This document shows positions 1 through 11,900 of a stretch of DNA of 64,000 nucleotides, piece by piece. A program made the position numbers and the translations under genes. The notes beneath the pieces were generated by a model. It was not told the origin of the DNA, searched no databases, and saw nothing but the letters and a program-made list of their open reading frames with translations. This DNA comes from Actinernus sp. WN-2022 (Eukaryota; Cnidaria; Anthozoa; Actiniaria; Actinernidae), in assembly GCA_030867875.1 (NCBI GenBank), contig JAOWCC010001634.1, positions 103,085,321 through 103,149,320 of the forward strand. Reading direction: 5' to 3'. Position 1 is the stretch's first letter; every line of letters starts with the position of its first letter.

Positions 1-181
1 TTTTTTACCTTAAATTCTTAATCATAGTCACTGCATGCACACCAGACGAGGTGGATGGAGGAACCGACCATCCACCAGTGCTTGCCAGAACGTATTTTTT
101 CACTTGTATTGTATGTCCAATGGAGTACTGGGTTTGTGTCACCAATTTTGTGCAGAGTTTTAGTGAAATACCAAGCTATTA

Positions 182-1010
182 CAGTCGACTCTCGTTATAG
201 CGGACACCCTCGGGACCGTGATTTGGTGTCCGTAATAGCGAGAGTTCGCAATAGCGGGGTGCGAGAAAAAAAAAGTGATTACAGCGTGAACATGTTTATT
301 TATACACATGCAGTGGATAACACTATTAACTGACCAATTTTTCACAATCTTACGAGTCTTGAGAGGTATTTATAACAAAGGATAATGATCACATGCGTGT
401 TCTTCAATTGTAACTTTCTGTACTGTACTGGCTGAGATCGATTTAGTTTAAACTGTTATCGTTTCGTACAAGCATGCTCTATATAAGGATCTGTATGAAA
501 GTGCTGACAAGGCATACATGTACATGTACGTTCCGTGTATTACCTGCGTTCAGTCAGTCATACCGAGATATCCAAGTCATTCTTTCACGAAAAAGCGTCC
601 GATGCTGCTCTGTGACTTTCTGCTTTTGTCAGCTGTTTCACTAACTTAGTCCCAAATGTCCACTAAGGTGGAGCGTTTATAGCGGGACATTGTTTATGAA
701 GCTAGACATTATGGCATCAACTAAATGTAGCTGAGATTGTTCATTTCACTTCCAGAGACTGTGGGAAGGTTTGAAAGGATACATGTCCGTCCAAGTAAGA
801 AAAAAGATTTGAAGGGCTGGGTGTCCGCTATAACGGGAGCCAAAACAATAAAAATGTCACGTTGGGACCACGTGAAGTGTCCGCATTTCTGTAATAGCGA
901 GAGTCCGCAATAATGGGAATTATTCTCAGTCAAACCTCTGTAGCTTTAGCCGGGGATCTGTCTGCTGTCCGTAATAGCGGGGTGTCCGCAAGGCGAAAGT
1001 TTTCACTGCA
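182..1010 (+). mobile_element. pogo/Tigger-like terminal fragments
   Basis: At 186 a CAGTCGACTCTCG motif preceded by TTA is followed by repeated words such as GTCCGTAATAGCG and CGCAATAGCGGGG. A second copy starts near 928 (CAGTCAAACCTCTG) in the same orientation and again runs into GTCCGTAATAGCGGGG. Related words recur near 676, 822 and 885. The CAGTCGACTCTCG start and the repeated GTCCG..ATAGCG words resemble pogo/Tigger transposon ends. No transposase and no matching inverted end were seen, so this looks like two overlapping terminal relics. The short ORFs here are not convincing genes. Confidence 0.45.
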
Positions 1011-1103
1011 CATATACAAATTTGGACTAGATCGTGGGGGACTGGGTACTAGTAATACCATCACAAATTATATAGTAAATGAGTATGGTGCTTCACATTG
1101 ATC

Positions 1104-1180
1104 ACCTCTATGGCACAGTGGTTGAGGCTCTGACCAACAGATCCAATGGTTGCCAGTTCAAGTGCCACGTGCAAGGGCAG
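1104..1180 (+). repeat. tRNA-derived SINE head
   Basis: TGGCACAGTGG at 1111-1121 fits a pol III A box and GTTCAAGTGC near 1156-1165 fits a B box, at tRNA-like spacing. The surrounding bases do not form a full cloverleaf. Read as the tRNA-derived 5' part of a SINE. No poly(A) tail or target duplication was defined. Confidence 0.45.
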
Positions 1181-1783
1181 TTGACTGTAAATATTAATAT
1201 GTTAATTACCGGTAATTTAGTTGATTATACATGTATGGGTACAATGTAGCACTGTAAGGAGATAGGGAGAGGGGTAGGGGAAGGAAAGCAGAGGGGAAGG
1301 GTGAATTTATTTTTAGTACACAATAATGACCTAGGTAAAAGAAATGACATGTAGGTAAAAAAAAAAACGTATATGTCAGTTGAAAAAAATAACCCCATGG
1401 AGGTTGGAAAAAACTTTACCTAGCTTGACAAAAATGATCTGAACATAAATTTGACCTGTAACAGATACATATACCAACATAATCAAAGTCAGCTCACATG
1501 TTCCAAGGACTCGAACTCTGGCTTTTGTGGTGTGCCCAGTCCCATGCAGATGAGAAATTGACATGTCATCAATGCAAATGTCCCAGAATTCATCACTTTG
1601 CCCCCCAGTTTCCACCAATTTTCAGGACCTCCCTACGCCCCTGGTGATTTCAATTAACTTTTAAAGTAGCAACTATATAAGGGTGACAAAGACACCTGAG
1701 GCTTTAAGGGGGCTCAACATTACAAAAGTAGGCAGTGAAATGTACAAAATACCATTCTGTCTGAAAAGATTGCAACGCTAATT

Positions 1784-2707
1784 GGTGAAATATCCCCAGT
1801 GATATCTCACTTAAAAGTGAAAATTCACTTCATTAAGGCAATTGAAATATCACTTTTTGAAAAGTAATATTTTACTTTTGGGGAAGTGAATTAAAATAGA
1901 AATCCGCACAGTTTTATTTGCGAATGGCGGTGTTCAGTAGGAAAGAGACTTGAAACCAGAATAAAACTGAGTCGAAGATTGTTGGCATGCCGAGTCCCAA
2001 GAAAGACAATAGGCCCTTTGCAAGCCCTGGTCACATGAACTTTTTAGCCTGTCAATCAAAACAAATTTGGCGCTAGAACAACATGAATGCCAGAAATGGA
2101 AATTAGTAAAAAGCCCACGTTTTAGGTTCATATCTTTAAAACTGAAGGAATGGCAATTTTTTGAAAACTCCATAATTTAGCTTTGTGAGGCTTTTTTATA
2201 CTTTAGCTTAATTTAACAGTTCTTCTCAGTTTGGCTGGACATTTTTTTAAGCAGCTTTATGATAAAGACAATCGGTCTTTGTTGGAATGCAAGTTGTGTT
2301 ACATGCCAGCATGCAGCCAAAGTCAAGACACTTATATAGTTGAGGGATGCGGAGCTCCCACTTTGATTACAAAGAACATTTCAAACACATTTCTGCAATT
2401 TTAAGAAGAAGTAGAACCTCTGGTAGCCAGGGTACGTAAACGCCGGTGTTCAGTAAGACAGCTCATGAAGTGTGAACACGAATAAAAGTTAGCAGAAGAA
2501 TAGTAGCGGGCTGAGCTGGTCGTAATAATTGTTATTTTGAAGCACTTGTCTTCGTTAGTTTAAATACGCGAACATCTCACAAGTGGAGATTACGTTGGTC
2601 ATCGATAACGGCGGTGAAAGATCACTTCGAAAAAGTGAAATATCACTTTAATTTTCACTTTTTATGATGTGAAGTGAAATATCACTAAGCCGGGTGAAAT
2701 ATAGTGC
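1784..2707. mobile_element. Inverted-repeat element with AGTGATAT..CACTT ends
   Basis: The left arm (1784-1880) contains AGTGATATCTCACTT and several AAAGTGAAA/TATCACTTTT words. The right arm (2610-2707) carries the same words inverted, including AAGTGAAATATCACT. The 0.9 kb unit has no coding frame of note. It ends about 90 bases before the acceptor of TOP3A exon 1. The transposon superfamily cannot be named from this alone. Confidence 0.5.
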
Positions 2708-2799
2708 TTAAATGTACTCAGCTGAGTGACATAATTATCGTATCAATAATTATATTTTTATCATTATCATTCTGAATTAATATTTTCCTGTTATGATAG

Positions 2800-2908
2800 A
2801 GGACTTTAGAGAATGAGGTGCGTGGAAGCCAGGCTCTCATTGTTTGGACAGACTGTGACAGAGAAGGGGAAAACATTGGATTTGAAATCATCGAGGTTTG
2901 CACTAAAG
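2800..2908 (+). CDS. TOP3A: TOP3A exon with TOPRIM DxDxxGE motif
   Basis: Opens after ..TGATAG in phase 0 and reads RTLENEV, then [16 protein letters not shown], then EIIEVCTK, ending AAAG before GTACAT (phase 1). DCDREGE holds the acidic metal-binding residues of the type IA TOPRIM domain. The preceding exon is not visible in bases 1-2799. Confidence 0.93.
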
Positions 2909-5900
2909 GTACATGTATATGATTATAACAAATCTGGGCAAATGAGGAAACATTGTTGGACAAACGTTTGTGCATTTCTGTTTCTTCAATGAGCAAACGG
3001 GAAACATTTACAAGTTACGAAATATGAAGTAAAATGTGCTTCTGTCTACAACATGTTTTGCATGCAGGGCAAACAGGAAAAATTTAGGGAAGCACTGGAA
3101 TTCACATTCACATGTTTCTGCAACAATGCAATGTTTCCTCATTTGCCCAAGCCATAAAAATGTAAATGGTCTAATGTAAGTACCTATGTATTGGCCACAA
3201 CCGCACCCCAAACCTACATGCCTTTTTTTGGAAAGAGTTAGGTTCATTAATTCTTATAGTTGTACTTGTCAGAAGTCAGAAGAGATTGTTTCCATTCCAG
3301 GCCATGATGGCTGTGTATATTTTAGCCTTTCTGGCTATGTGCACAGAGTTGGTGTACTTTTGCGTTACATCAATCGAAGGAAAGTAAAGGGAGCCTTTGC
3401 GACCTGAAGTGCGCAAAAGGCTCCATCTTAGAGCGCATTAAGGCGCCTTTACAAAAGGAATATATCTCCTAGTCCGTGATTTCGGCCTCCCAGTTCCAAC
3501 GAAAGTCAGGTGTGCGAGATAAACCAAACTCGATGCACAAGGCCTCCAGAGCCGTTTTGTCGTAGAGGTTACCAAGTTGCTTGAAGGCGGAGTCGCCAGG
3601 TAGAGGAACTCCATAGGAGCCACCAAGTTCATATAGAATTCGTCGTATTGTGAAATATACGTGGAATCGTAGGAACCCTTGAACAATAGGTGGATATGTC
3701 TTGAAATCAGTGTCAGCCAACGACACTCCACAGCCAGCAGTTGCACACCACGTTGCTAAATTTAGTTGTTGAGGCCAATAGCTGAAATCCGGAGCTGCCA
3801 GCCATTTCCTAGATTCCTTTGCTGTCTTATGTGTCACAACGGTCTCTTTGAATATGTCCCTGACACCTGCTTCGAATGATTTTGTAGGTGTGACATATAT
3901 CTGCAGAGGCTTGAGTTCCATATCTTGCGCTGCTTTGGTATCGGGCTGCTGGAACAGGATATTTCACACTTGGGGCCCATACCAGGGAAGATGGAAAGCC
4001 TCCACGCAATACCATGCAGTGCACTATCGATGCGTTTTTGAAGGGCAGTAGGTAGCTTGGAGACATCCTTGCCGTAAACCACATAGCTATCGTCCCCGTC
4101 TCGAAATAAAACGTTCGCCGAATATTTATCTCCGTCTATGTCCATGGATGCATAAAACTGGTGAGGATCTGCATGTGGGTAGAGCTTCCGGAACTTCACC
4201 AATAGATTGGCATTCATGCAGCATTGCGACCTTTTTATTTTCCTCAGCTTCCCTCCAATCGTGTTTGGAAATGCCCCTATGCTTCTGCGCGAATAGTACC
4301 CTCTCATAAACTGTTTTGGTACCAAGGGCTAGGTCAAGCGCCTCGCCTGTGCGCCCATGCCATACCATTAGCTGGCCTCCTCCTGTCTTCGTAGGGGGGC
4401 CTGCATCTGTGAACACCTGGTAGGTCATCCCGTGGAAAAATAAATTAACATTTCCCACACCATCCCGACCCACAAACGAGTTGAACCATCCGGTTACAGC
4501 CTCTGGAAATAGGTACTTGAACTGCCTCCATGTCATATTGAAGCTTTCGACTTATATCGAATAGCGGCTTACCTTTAATACTATGGTGATCTTAAATGTC
4601 ACCTGTACCTCGGCTGACCAGACGGTCTACTTCGATCAACCTCTTTGTATCCATAATATTTCGCTAGTCGAGATCACACTTGAGAACAGTTGGTGGAATC
4701 TAGCAGAGAAGGGTTCATTCCAGTGGGACGTCGACGGCGTGGGGTTTCCATATGATATCGCTGCAGGGCACTATGATATAGTAACCATTCAACAGGCCTT
4801 AAAACCCGCAATCGATGCTGGCATCATAAAATTCGTGAAAACCATATCAACGGGGACTTGGATCCTAAAGGTAAAAAAAAAATCACATTTAGCGTAAATA
4901 TTGACACAATGCTGCTTTGTGAATACAATAAAAGTAAGGAGGATATACATGTAACACTAGAAGTAGGTGGACATGACCACACAGTGTATGTCCACTGCGA
5001 TGTGGTGGATTCCAGCTTCTCACTTCTCGAGGGAAAGCCATCGAAAGTCCTAGCTAGCTTAGAGATCCGAGGTGAGAAGTTCGCAAAAGCAACATATACT
5101 ATAGTCAATCCCCAAGCCGTCAAAGCTCTAGGGACAATGAGAAACAGCCTTCACCTGACAGTTCGCGATGAGAAAGGCAACGTGGTAGACTTCCATGGTA
5201 GACTTCCATGGTCGACCCATTCGCTACGTATTGAAGATTGAGTAAGTATTACTTAAGAAAGTAATAGCATAGCTATATATATACCATATATACGATGGCA
5301 AGCGATTCGATTAAAACAATTCCAACGGCACCAATCTATCCCCTGCTGTCTGGAGAGAGCTTTCGACTGCAGAAAGTCTGCGATACACTTGCCGAGCTCG
5401 AACAGCAGGCAAAGCACTATGAGGTTGTTCGCAAAAAGTACGCTCGAGCCCGTGGTATCGTTCACGGGGTTGCTGTGGCCACAGGTAGCCTGAGTGGTGT
5501 TCTATCCGCTTCCGCGCTGGGCACATCATTGACTGGTATTGGTCTTCCAATCGGCCTTTCTCTAGGATCACTTGGATTTCTTTGTGCCATTGTTTCGGCT
5601 TTGACGGCTGTTGCCAGTAAGAAACTTGGGGCCCACGTTTCGAAGCATGAAAAAACTGTTATGCTGGCTCGGGCAAAGGCTAATTCCGTGGAAGTCAAAG
5701 TTTCAAAAGCCCTAGACGATGGCAACATTTCAGAAGCCGAGTTCTCAAGTGTCATTGGTGAGAAAGGGAAATACGAAGCGCTTAAACTCGAAATACGACA
5801 AAAAAAACGGCGAGAAGTAGGATTAAAAAACGTCAAAGAACTTCGCTCCGAGATCCGAAAAGAGATGAGAGCAAAGCTAGGCAGCCTCGTGGGTTAAAAA

Positions 5901-8900
5901 TCGATATTTCCTACGAAAGAAGCCAGCATGGATTTTATTTCAACTTTGAGAAGAGCCATAGCAAAGCTATAGTTAATTAATTCGTATGTCGGGTTCGTAT
6001 ACAAATTTCAGCTCAACGCGTGGGCGATTGTCTATTCGTCTTGTGAATCCGCCGCTAATTACCATATGTCATAGGCATAGACATAAATATGATTTTTCAC
6101 ACCTACGTCATTGTCTAGCACATGTGGTCCAACTGTTCTGCGCTGGGCTCAAGAGAAAATGGAGGCCTCTTGAGTTCAGGGTTCGAAACCGCCGGGCCAC
6201 ATGTGGTAGGTCGGTTTGTGTGGAGTAAAATGCCTCCAGCTCCACACAAATCGTAGCACGTCCGTCGATGTGGCAGAGCAATATACCGTAGGTATAATAG
6301 TAGCGAAGCTATAGTAGTAGATACAGTAGGAGTAATGTCAATCCTGGGTCGGGTACTTGGGTAGAGCTTACGGGATACTCGAATAGAGTTCCAAGGAGTG
6401 CCGGTTGTACCTCAACCAGTTAGGACAGGATCCAAAATGATAAAATACAGTAGAAAAAATACAGTAGAAAAAAGCCGGGCCCGGCAAACAAAAAGCAAAA
6501 ACCTCTCTAGGAACGAAAAGGAGAAAGAAGGAGAAAGAAGGAAAAAGGTGAAAGTGGTTCCTAGAGAGGTTCTGGTGATACCAGTTTTGCTATTTTTTTC
6601 TTACATATTTTTGTATTCTTTTTTTTTTTTCAATTCGACTAACACATTCGCAAAGCTAACACATTAACACATTCGAGTAACACATTCGCAAAGCGCTCCT
6701 GAGCGTGGTACGTACTTTCACTTTGCGAAGATCGTGAGCTCTCTTATCAAGTTGAAGAGGTCTTGTTCGCTTATCGCCTTCTGCTTTGGCTCGCTTAGGT
6801 CTCGTTCGCATACCACCTGCTCTGCTTTTTCTCTCACTACAGCAAGAAACTCATCCATCACCAATTGGAACTGCTGCTTTGCTCTTCTCTCCTTAGCTAT
6901 ATGCCTATGCAGGATCTTATCTCGGCCGCATGCTCGACACAACTGTATATCACTCTGAACACCATTTCCGCATGACCTTCAGGGCACTGGGAGCCGACTA
7001 CCCTTTCGGAGCCTTGCGAGATGGACTTTACAATACGTTCCGCAGCAGCTATTTCCGCAAACGGTTCTCAGGCCAACAGTTAGCCAAGCACACAAGTTGT
7101 AACCTTTCATATTGCAACGTAATTACCTCAGCTATTTCTACCACACCACTCCTCTAATTGGGTGTCAAATACAAGAAATTGGTCCACAAAAAGAGCTGTG
7201 GCTAGGGTCGGCAGTTCGCTACGCTCGTTGTTCCACTTGAGTTTTGAACATTTTATGGCGTCATTTCTATGATCAATACGAGTACAGACAATGGCAAAAT
7301 GTGTGCGATTTGTTTTTTACAACGACGAAGCACTTATAGCTTCAAATGAGTGCGTAATAAACTGCTTTCGAGTCGAAAAAGGCCATTGAAAGTCAAAACG
7401 TAAACACTTCTAATTACCGTTGCCGAGAGAAAGCTTTCTTAGACAAATGGCAATTTGGTTCACCGATTAACTTCTGTAATTGACGGAATGCATGTGAAAT
7501 CCTTTCAGTTGTTTTTTTCTGGATCAGAAAAGTTATTGTTGTATAATTCAAAACTTCTGAGCTCTGAGAGAACTAGTCTAGTCACAAAGTCTGATTCGCC
7601 GAAACTTTCTCCACTCAAGAGAAAACTCTCATTTTGCCAAATGGCACACTACAAAGAAGTTTGACTCACCGATTGACTTCTCCTATTAATAAAATGCTTG
7701 TGAAATCCTCACTTTCTTGTTTTTGGAAGCGAAGTTAACATCCATTTGAATTCACAAACCTCGCCGTGAAAGCACTCCAGTTTGCAAAGCTACCACGGCT
7801 TGCGAGTGACGTCATTTTCATTGTATGTACTATTTTGCATATAGCGGAGAGCCAATAAGAACGCGAGAAAATTGGATGTTGTTGTAAAAATTAATATAGC
7901 AGCAGGGAGTGTGGGGTACTAATTCTTGACTGTTTGCTAGTTCGAACATGGACTGACAATCGCAGAAGTGGACTAAAAATGCAGTAAAATGTAGTAAACT
8001 GGGGCATTTTTCCCAAGGTCAAGAAAATTAGTCCGATCACACTCCCTGCTGCTGCTTAATTACCTAAGGCCACGTTAATGTATTATTTAAATAAATAAAT
8101 ATTAATTGTGTCAGTGCCATAATCGACTTTGACAGTTATCCAATTTTTGGTTAAATAATCAATGATAATCAGTTTTCTCTCTAAAATATAATATATCCAA
8201 ACGCTAAAGGCCTTGTGCACGGAGTTGGTGTACACGAGTGTAACATAAAATTCTAACGCTACGTTTTATTATTTTTCTCAAAATCTAAACATCCTATAAC
8301 CCTAGGACTTCAGAAAATAAAACTTCAGTCTAGGTGCACAGAAAAACGAGCAAAATACTTTCGAAAATGGTTTTATTTGAAAAAAACAAACTAATTTGTT
8401 CGTATTCTGTCTGAAAAAGTTCGTCATTTTCCACCCAATTTTTACTCCACATCACAATGAATTTTTATCTTTTAAGAAATATCGGAGAAGAAAATTTGCA
8501 TATGTACTTCTAGGTGAAGTGCACTTGAAATTCGCCACAAAACGTTGTGGTTTTCTTGTACTTTATGCTTTCTTCAAAGGAAATATCAGTCAAAAATTAG
8601 CGTTAGAAAAAAATCAATGTCGGAAAAAAACTCTCGTTCCAAGCTTTCATCGTGCCTTTTTTGCCTTTGATCGCGCAAATCACGCATTTCGCGCCAATCG
8701 CGCCCTTTTTCCAACGCGCCAATCGCGCCCTTTTTCTATCGCGCCAATCGCGCACTTTTTCCATCGCGCAAATCATGCAAATCGCGCCCGAGTTAGTACT
8801 AGATTGTAATCGTAGGCTGACATGTTTGTAAAATACAAACAGTAAATACAAAATGTGCACCTTAAAACATAGCGGGTTTTTTGCTTTTTTTTATAAACTC

Positions 8901-11900
8901 CCAAGTACAGCTCTTGCGAAATAAAGCGGGTGAAATAAACCCTCGTTTTGTATCAAAGATTTCTCATTTGTGGTGTGCACGATGCTTCCAAAACTTAACG
9001 TCTTTGTTTCCAAAGAAAAACACACTTACTCTGTTTAGCTTGGAAAAAAAGAAAAGAAACTAAGCTCAATTTACATAAAGACCACGAGCCCATTCAATCC
9101 CCGTGGGAATTCTTCAAAGTTGGAAGTTGTAAACAACTCAATTAGTATTGTGACATCACAGACAATTTAGATTGGCACGTGCAAAATATCAACTCACTGA
9201 AAGTGAAAGGTCTTTCTTGGAGTTACTACATAATATTTTTTGGATTCTAGTGTGCTGGAGTTTAACTTGAATGAACTTCATCGCATTGTGAATTAAGACG
9301 GTCGATCTGTGCACATTTTAATGCTGATTTCCATCGGATCACAATGATAGCAAAATTTGCATAAAGCAATAATAAAATTTCTGACAAAGCCGAAAGCGAC
9401 TAGTCATTAAAAAAACATTCATTTGTTGAATATACATTTAAGTCATAATCTTGTCATTCAACGTTAACACTCAAATTTAAGTGATAAAATGAATAGTTTC
9501 ACATTGATGTAAATATATTTATTGGCAAAGTGATAGCAAAAAGTGCAAAAAAGGCAAAAAGTGCGCGATTTGCATGATTTGCAAAATAGAAATTGAGCGT
9601 GCCCGAAGGCACGATTGGCGCGATTGGCGCGATTTGCGCGATGAAAATTCACTCTGAAATTGAGAGGTTTTGTTACGCGGCTTTTACGTTTTTTCTGTTG
9701 AGAACGGCTGATATTTTTATTCTCAGCGCCACGTTATTCCCTCTTTCGAAGATAAAGATTCACATTCGAGAAACTACATCAAACTAAGGTCAGAGTGGTT
9801 GGAATTTAATAACATTTAATTAAATAACGACAAAGTTACAACAATTCTAAAACAAATTTTGTCTAAATTTTCTCCATTTTCGTCGTGTACACCAACTTCG
9901 TGCGCGAGGCCTAAACTGTCTTTCTGCTTTAAAGTCGCAGTGTCACGGTACTGCGCATGTGTGAAAATCTGATGATTTTAGAATTACGTTCCGGGCCGGA
10001 ACGAAGTTCTCAGAGGGGTGAAATATCGATTTTTAAATCGACTTCATCAGTGTTCTTTTTGAACTCATCCTTGCCTCATTTGGTCATTTATGGAAATGTA
10101 AGATGTGCTTAAGGTTACCGGATACCTTCAGGGTGCGTTTCCAGTCTAAATTATGTAGCGCCTCGAGGAAACATCGTAGATAAATCACTCATGTATCATT
10201 TTAAAGCTTATAAAATTGGCTACAAGAATACATAAAAAGTTTTGAGTTCTTTGAAAATCTCGAATTTTCCGCCATCCCGTTTCTCCGATCTAGTGAGATG
10301 GCTTTCAGAAGTTCCGACTCCGAAAAAAAAATAAAGTTTAAAAATCTGTTTGCTTTGTCGTATTTCAGAGGAGTCGTATTACAAAACCGTGTCGGGGAAT
10401 TTCAAAATTCGATTTAGTTCAAAAGTTATCATGCTTTCCGTGAAAAGGCGAAAAATAATCCGAGTAGATATGCGGGAAACGTCGTCAAGAGCTCTCTTTT
10501 TATAATTTCCCAATTCCCCGACACGGTTTTGCAGCTCAGATATCAATTGACATTTTGTGAAAATTTTCGCACAAATCGAATAAATTCCTCTTGAGTGGGA
10601 GGTTTTTTAAAACTCTATTTTGATTGAAAATCGAAAGCGAGAAAATAGCACTTCAAAAAATCTAGCCGTCTGTCGTGCGTGAATCTGAAGCCCCGCCTCT
10701 CCAACAATTAGCAAGCTCTTGGCCAATCATTTCTCATCACAGTTCAACTATCTGTCAAGATTTCCCGCCAATGTTGATTTCCGATCAAAGCAACGCGCCG
10801 CATCGAGAAATTGTGTGACTTGAAAAATGGTAGCGGTAAGAGTCAGCTGGTTTCCCAGGCTAGAAAAATGGGAAAGACAAAAAGACCTCGAGGGGCAAAG
10901 CCAAGGTGAACACCGATAGCAGGAAGGAGGGGGCGTCTCAATTGCTTGGCCAATCAGTATTCCGGGAGAGTCATGTAGACAGTATGACGTCACATAGCAA
11001 CGGAGTGAATGCTTCCCGTATCCTTGTTCAATTCGGCGCGAACGCTATTTAGTTAGGGACAAAAAGAGGTCAAAAGTTGAGGTTTAACGTTGCTTTGTCC
11101 AACAATTTCATGTAAGTGTTGATGGTTTATGTCTTTATGTTACACATTTAATCGATTAATCAATCATCAAAAAAGTTTAAACCGCTCTAACAAGAAGTTA
11201 ATTGAGCTCTTGTTGTTTTCCGGGGAGGACATTTTGGTTCGAAAAGAGCAGAACTTAGTTTACGAATTTTCAGATTTCTCGAGATAACGGCTGAATTGTT
11301 AACCCAAACTAGGAGGTTTTATTCACACTTTCTTGATCTTTTTGAGCAACTTAAGTATACGGCTTGTGTATGTTTGGTTCTGCTCATCAATCCTTTTGAG
11401 TGCTGAAGTTGCAGTTTGCTCGTTTGTTTGCCGTGTAAATATAACAACACAGAGAAGGACAGCGATGTAAAACGTTGCTGAAATTCGTTTAAAATTAGTG
11501 CATACATAGCTAAGAAACATAAAAAGATACCCTGTAAGTTCTGTCGATTTTTGTCCAAGATTTATGTTGAAAATGGAAAACTAAAAACTCCGTATGAATG
11601 CTATTAAAAAATGCCATTTACATAGCTTGGGCTACCTGTGGTGTACGAGTGCTTATCTCCTAAAAAACTACATATTCGGCTTAAAAACAATAATCAGCCT
11701 ATTGTTTTAGCCACAACGACAGAACTTATTAACTTATTAACTGCAGAATATTCTGCTACTTCGTTAATTAATAATACATTTTCATGAGTGATCTTTTGAA
11801 GTGGCAGGGTTATCTGCAATTTATAACCAAAGCCCCTTTAGTTTTTCAACAACAATAAATCAATACAAATTATAGTAATTAGCGATTTGAACCATAATAG

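Larger units (their letters stand above)
5898..6700. other. Noncoding hairpin-rich end of the cassette
   Basis: No convincing gene. The stretch holds a tRNA-like foldback, two further hairpins and the recurring word GCAAAGCTA or GCGAAGCTATAG (5959, 6305, 6651), plus CACATTCGCAAAGC repeats (6644-6695). Read as the terminal or regulatory region of the 3.4-7.0 kb cassette. Confidence 0.4.

Noticed and set aside
55..333. 92-codon + ORF at the window start
   Set aside because: It overlaps pogo/Tigger-like terminal repeats and shows no protein family.
6124..6200. Functional tRNA-Leu gene
   Set aside because: The T stem pairs for only two bases and a stronger hairpin competes with the anticodon arm.
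6398..6667. 89-codon Lys/Arg-rich + ORF
   Set aside because: It spans the perfect 15-bp hairpin and a T-run; composition follows the purine repeat.
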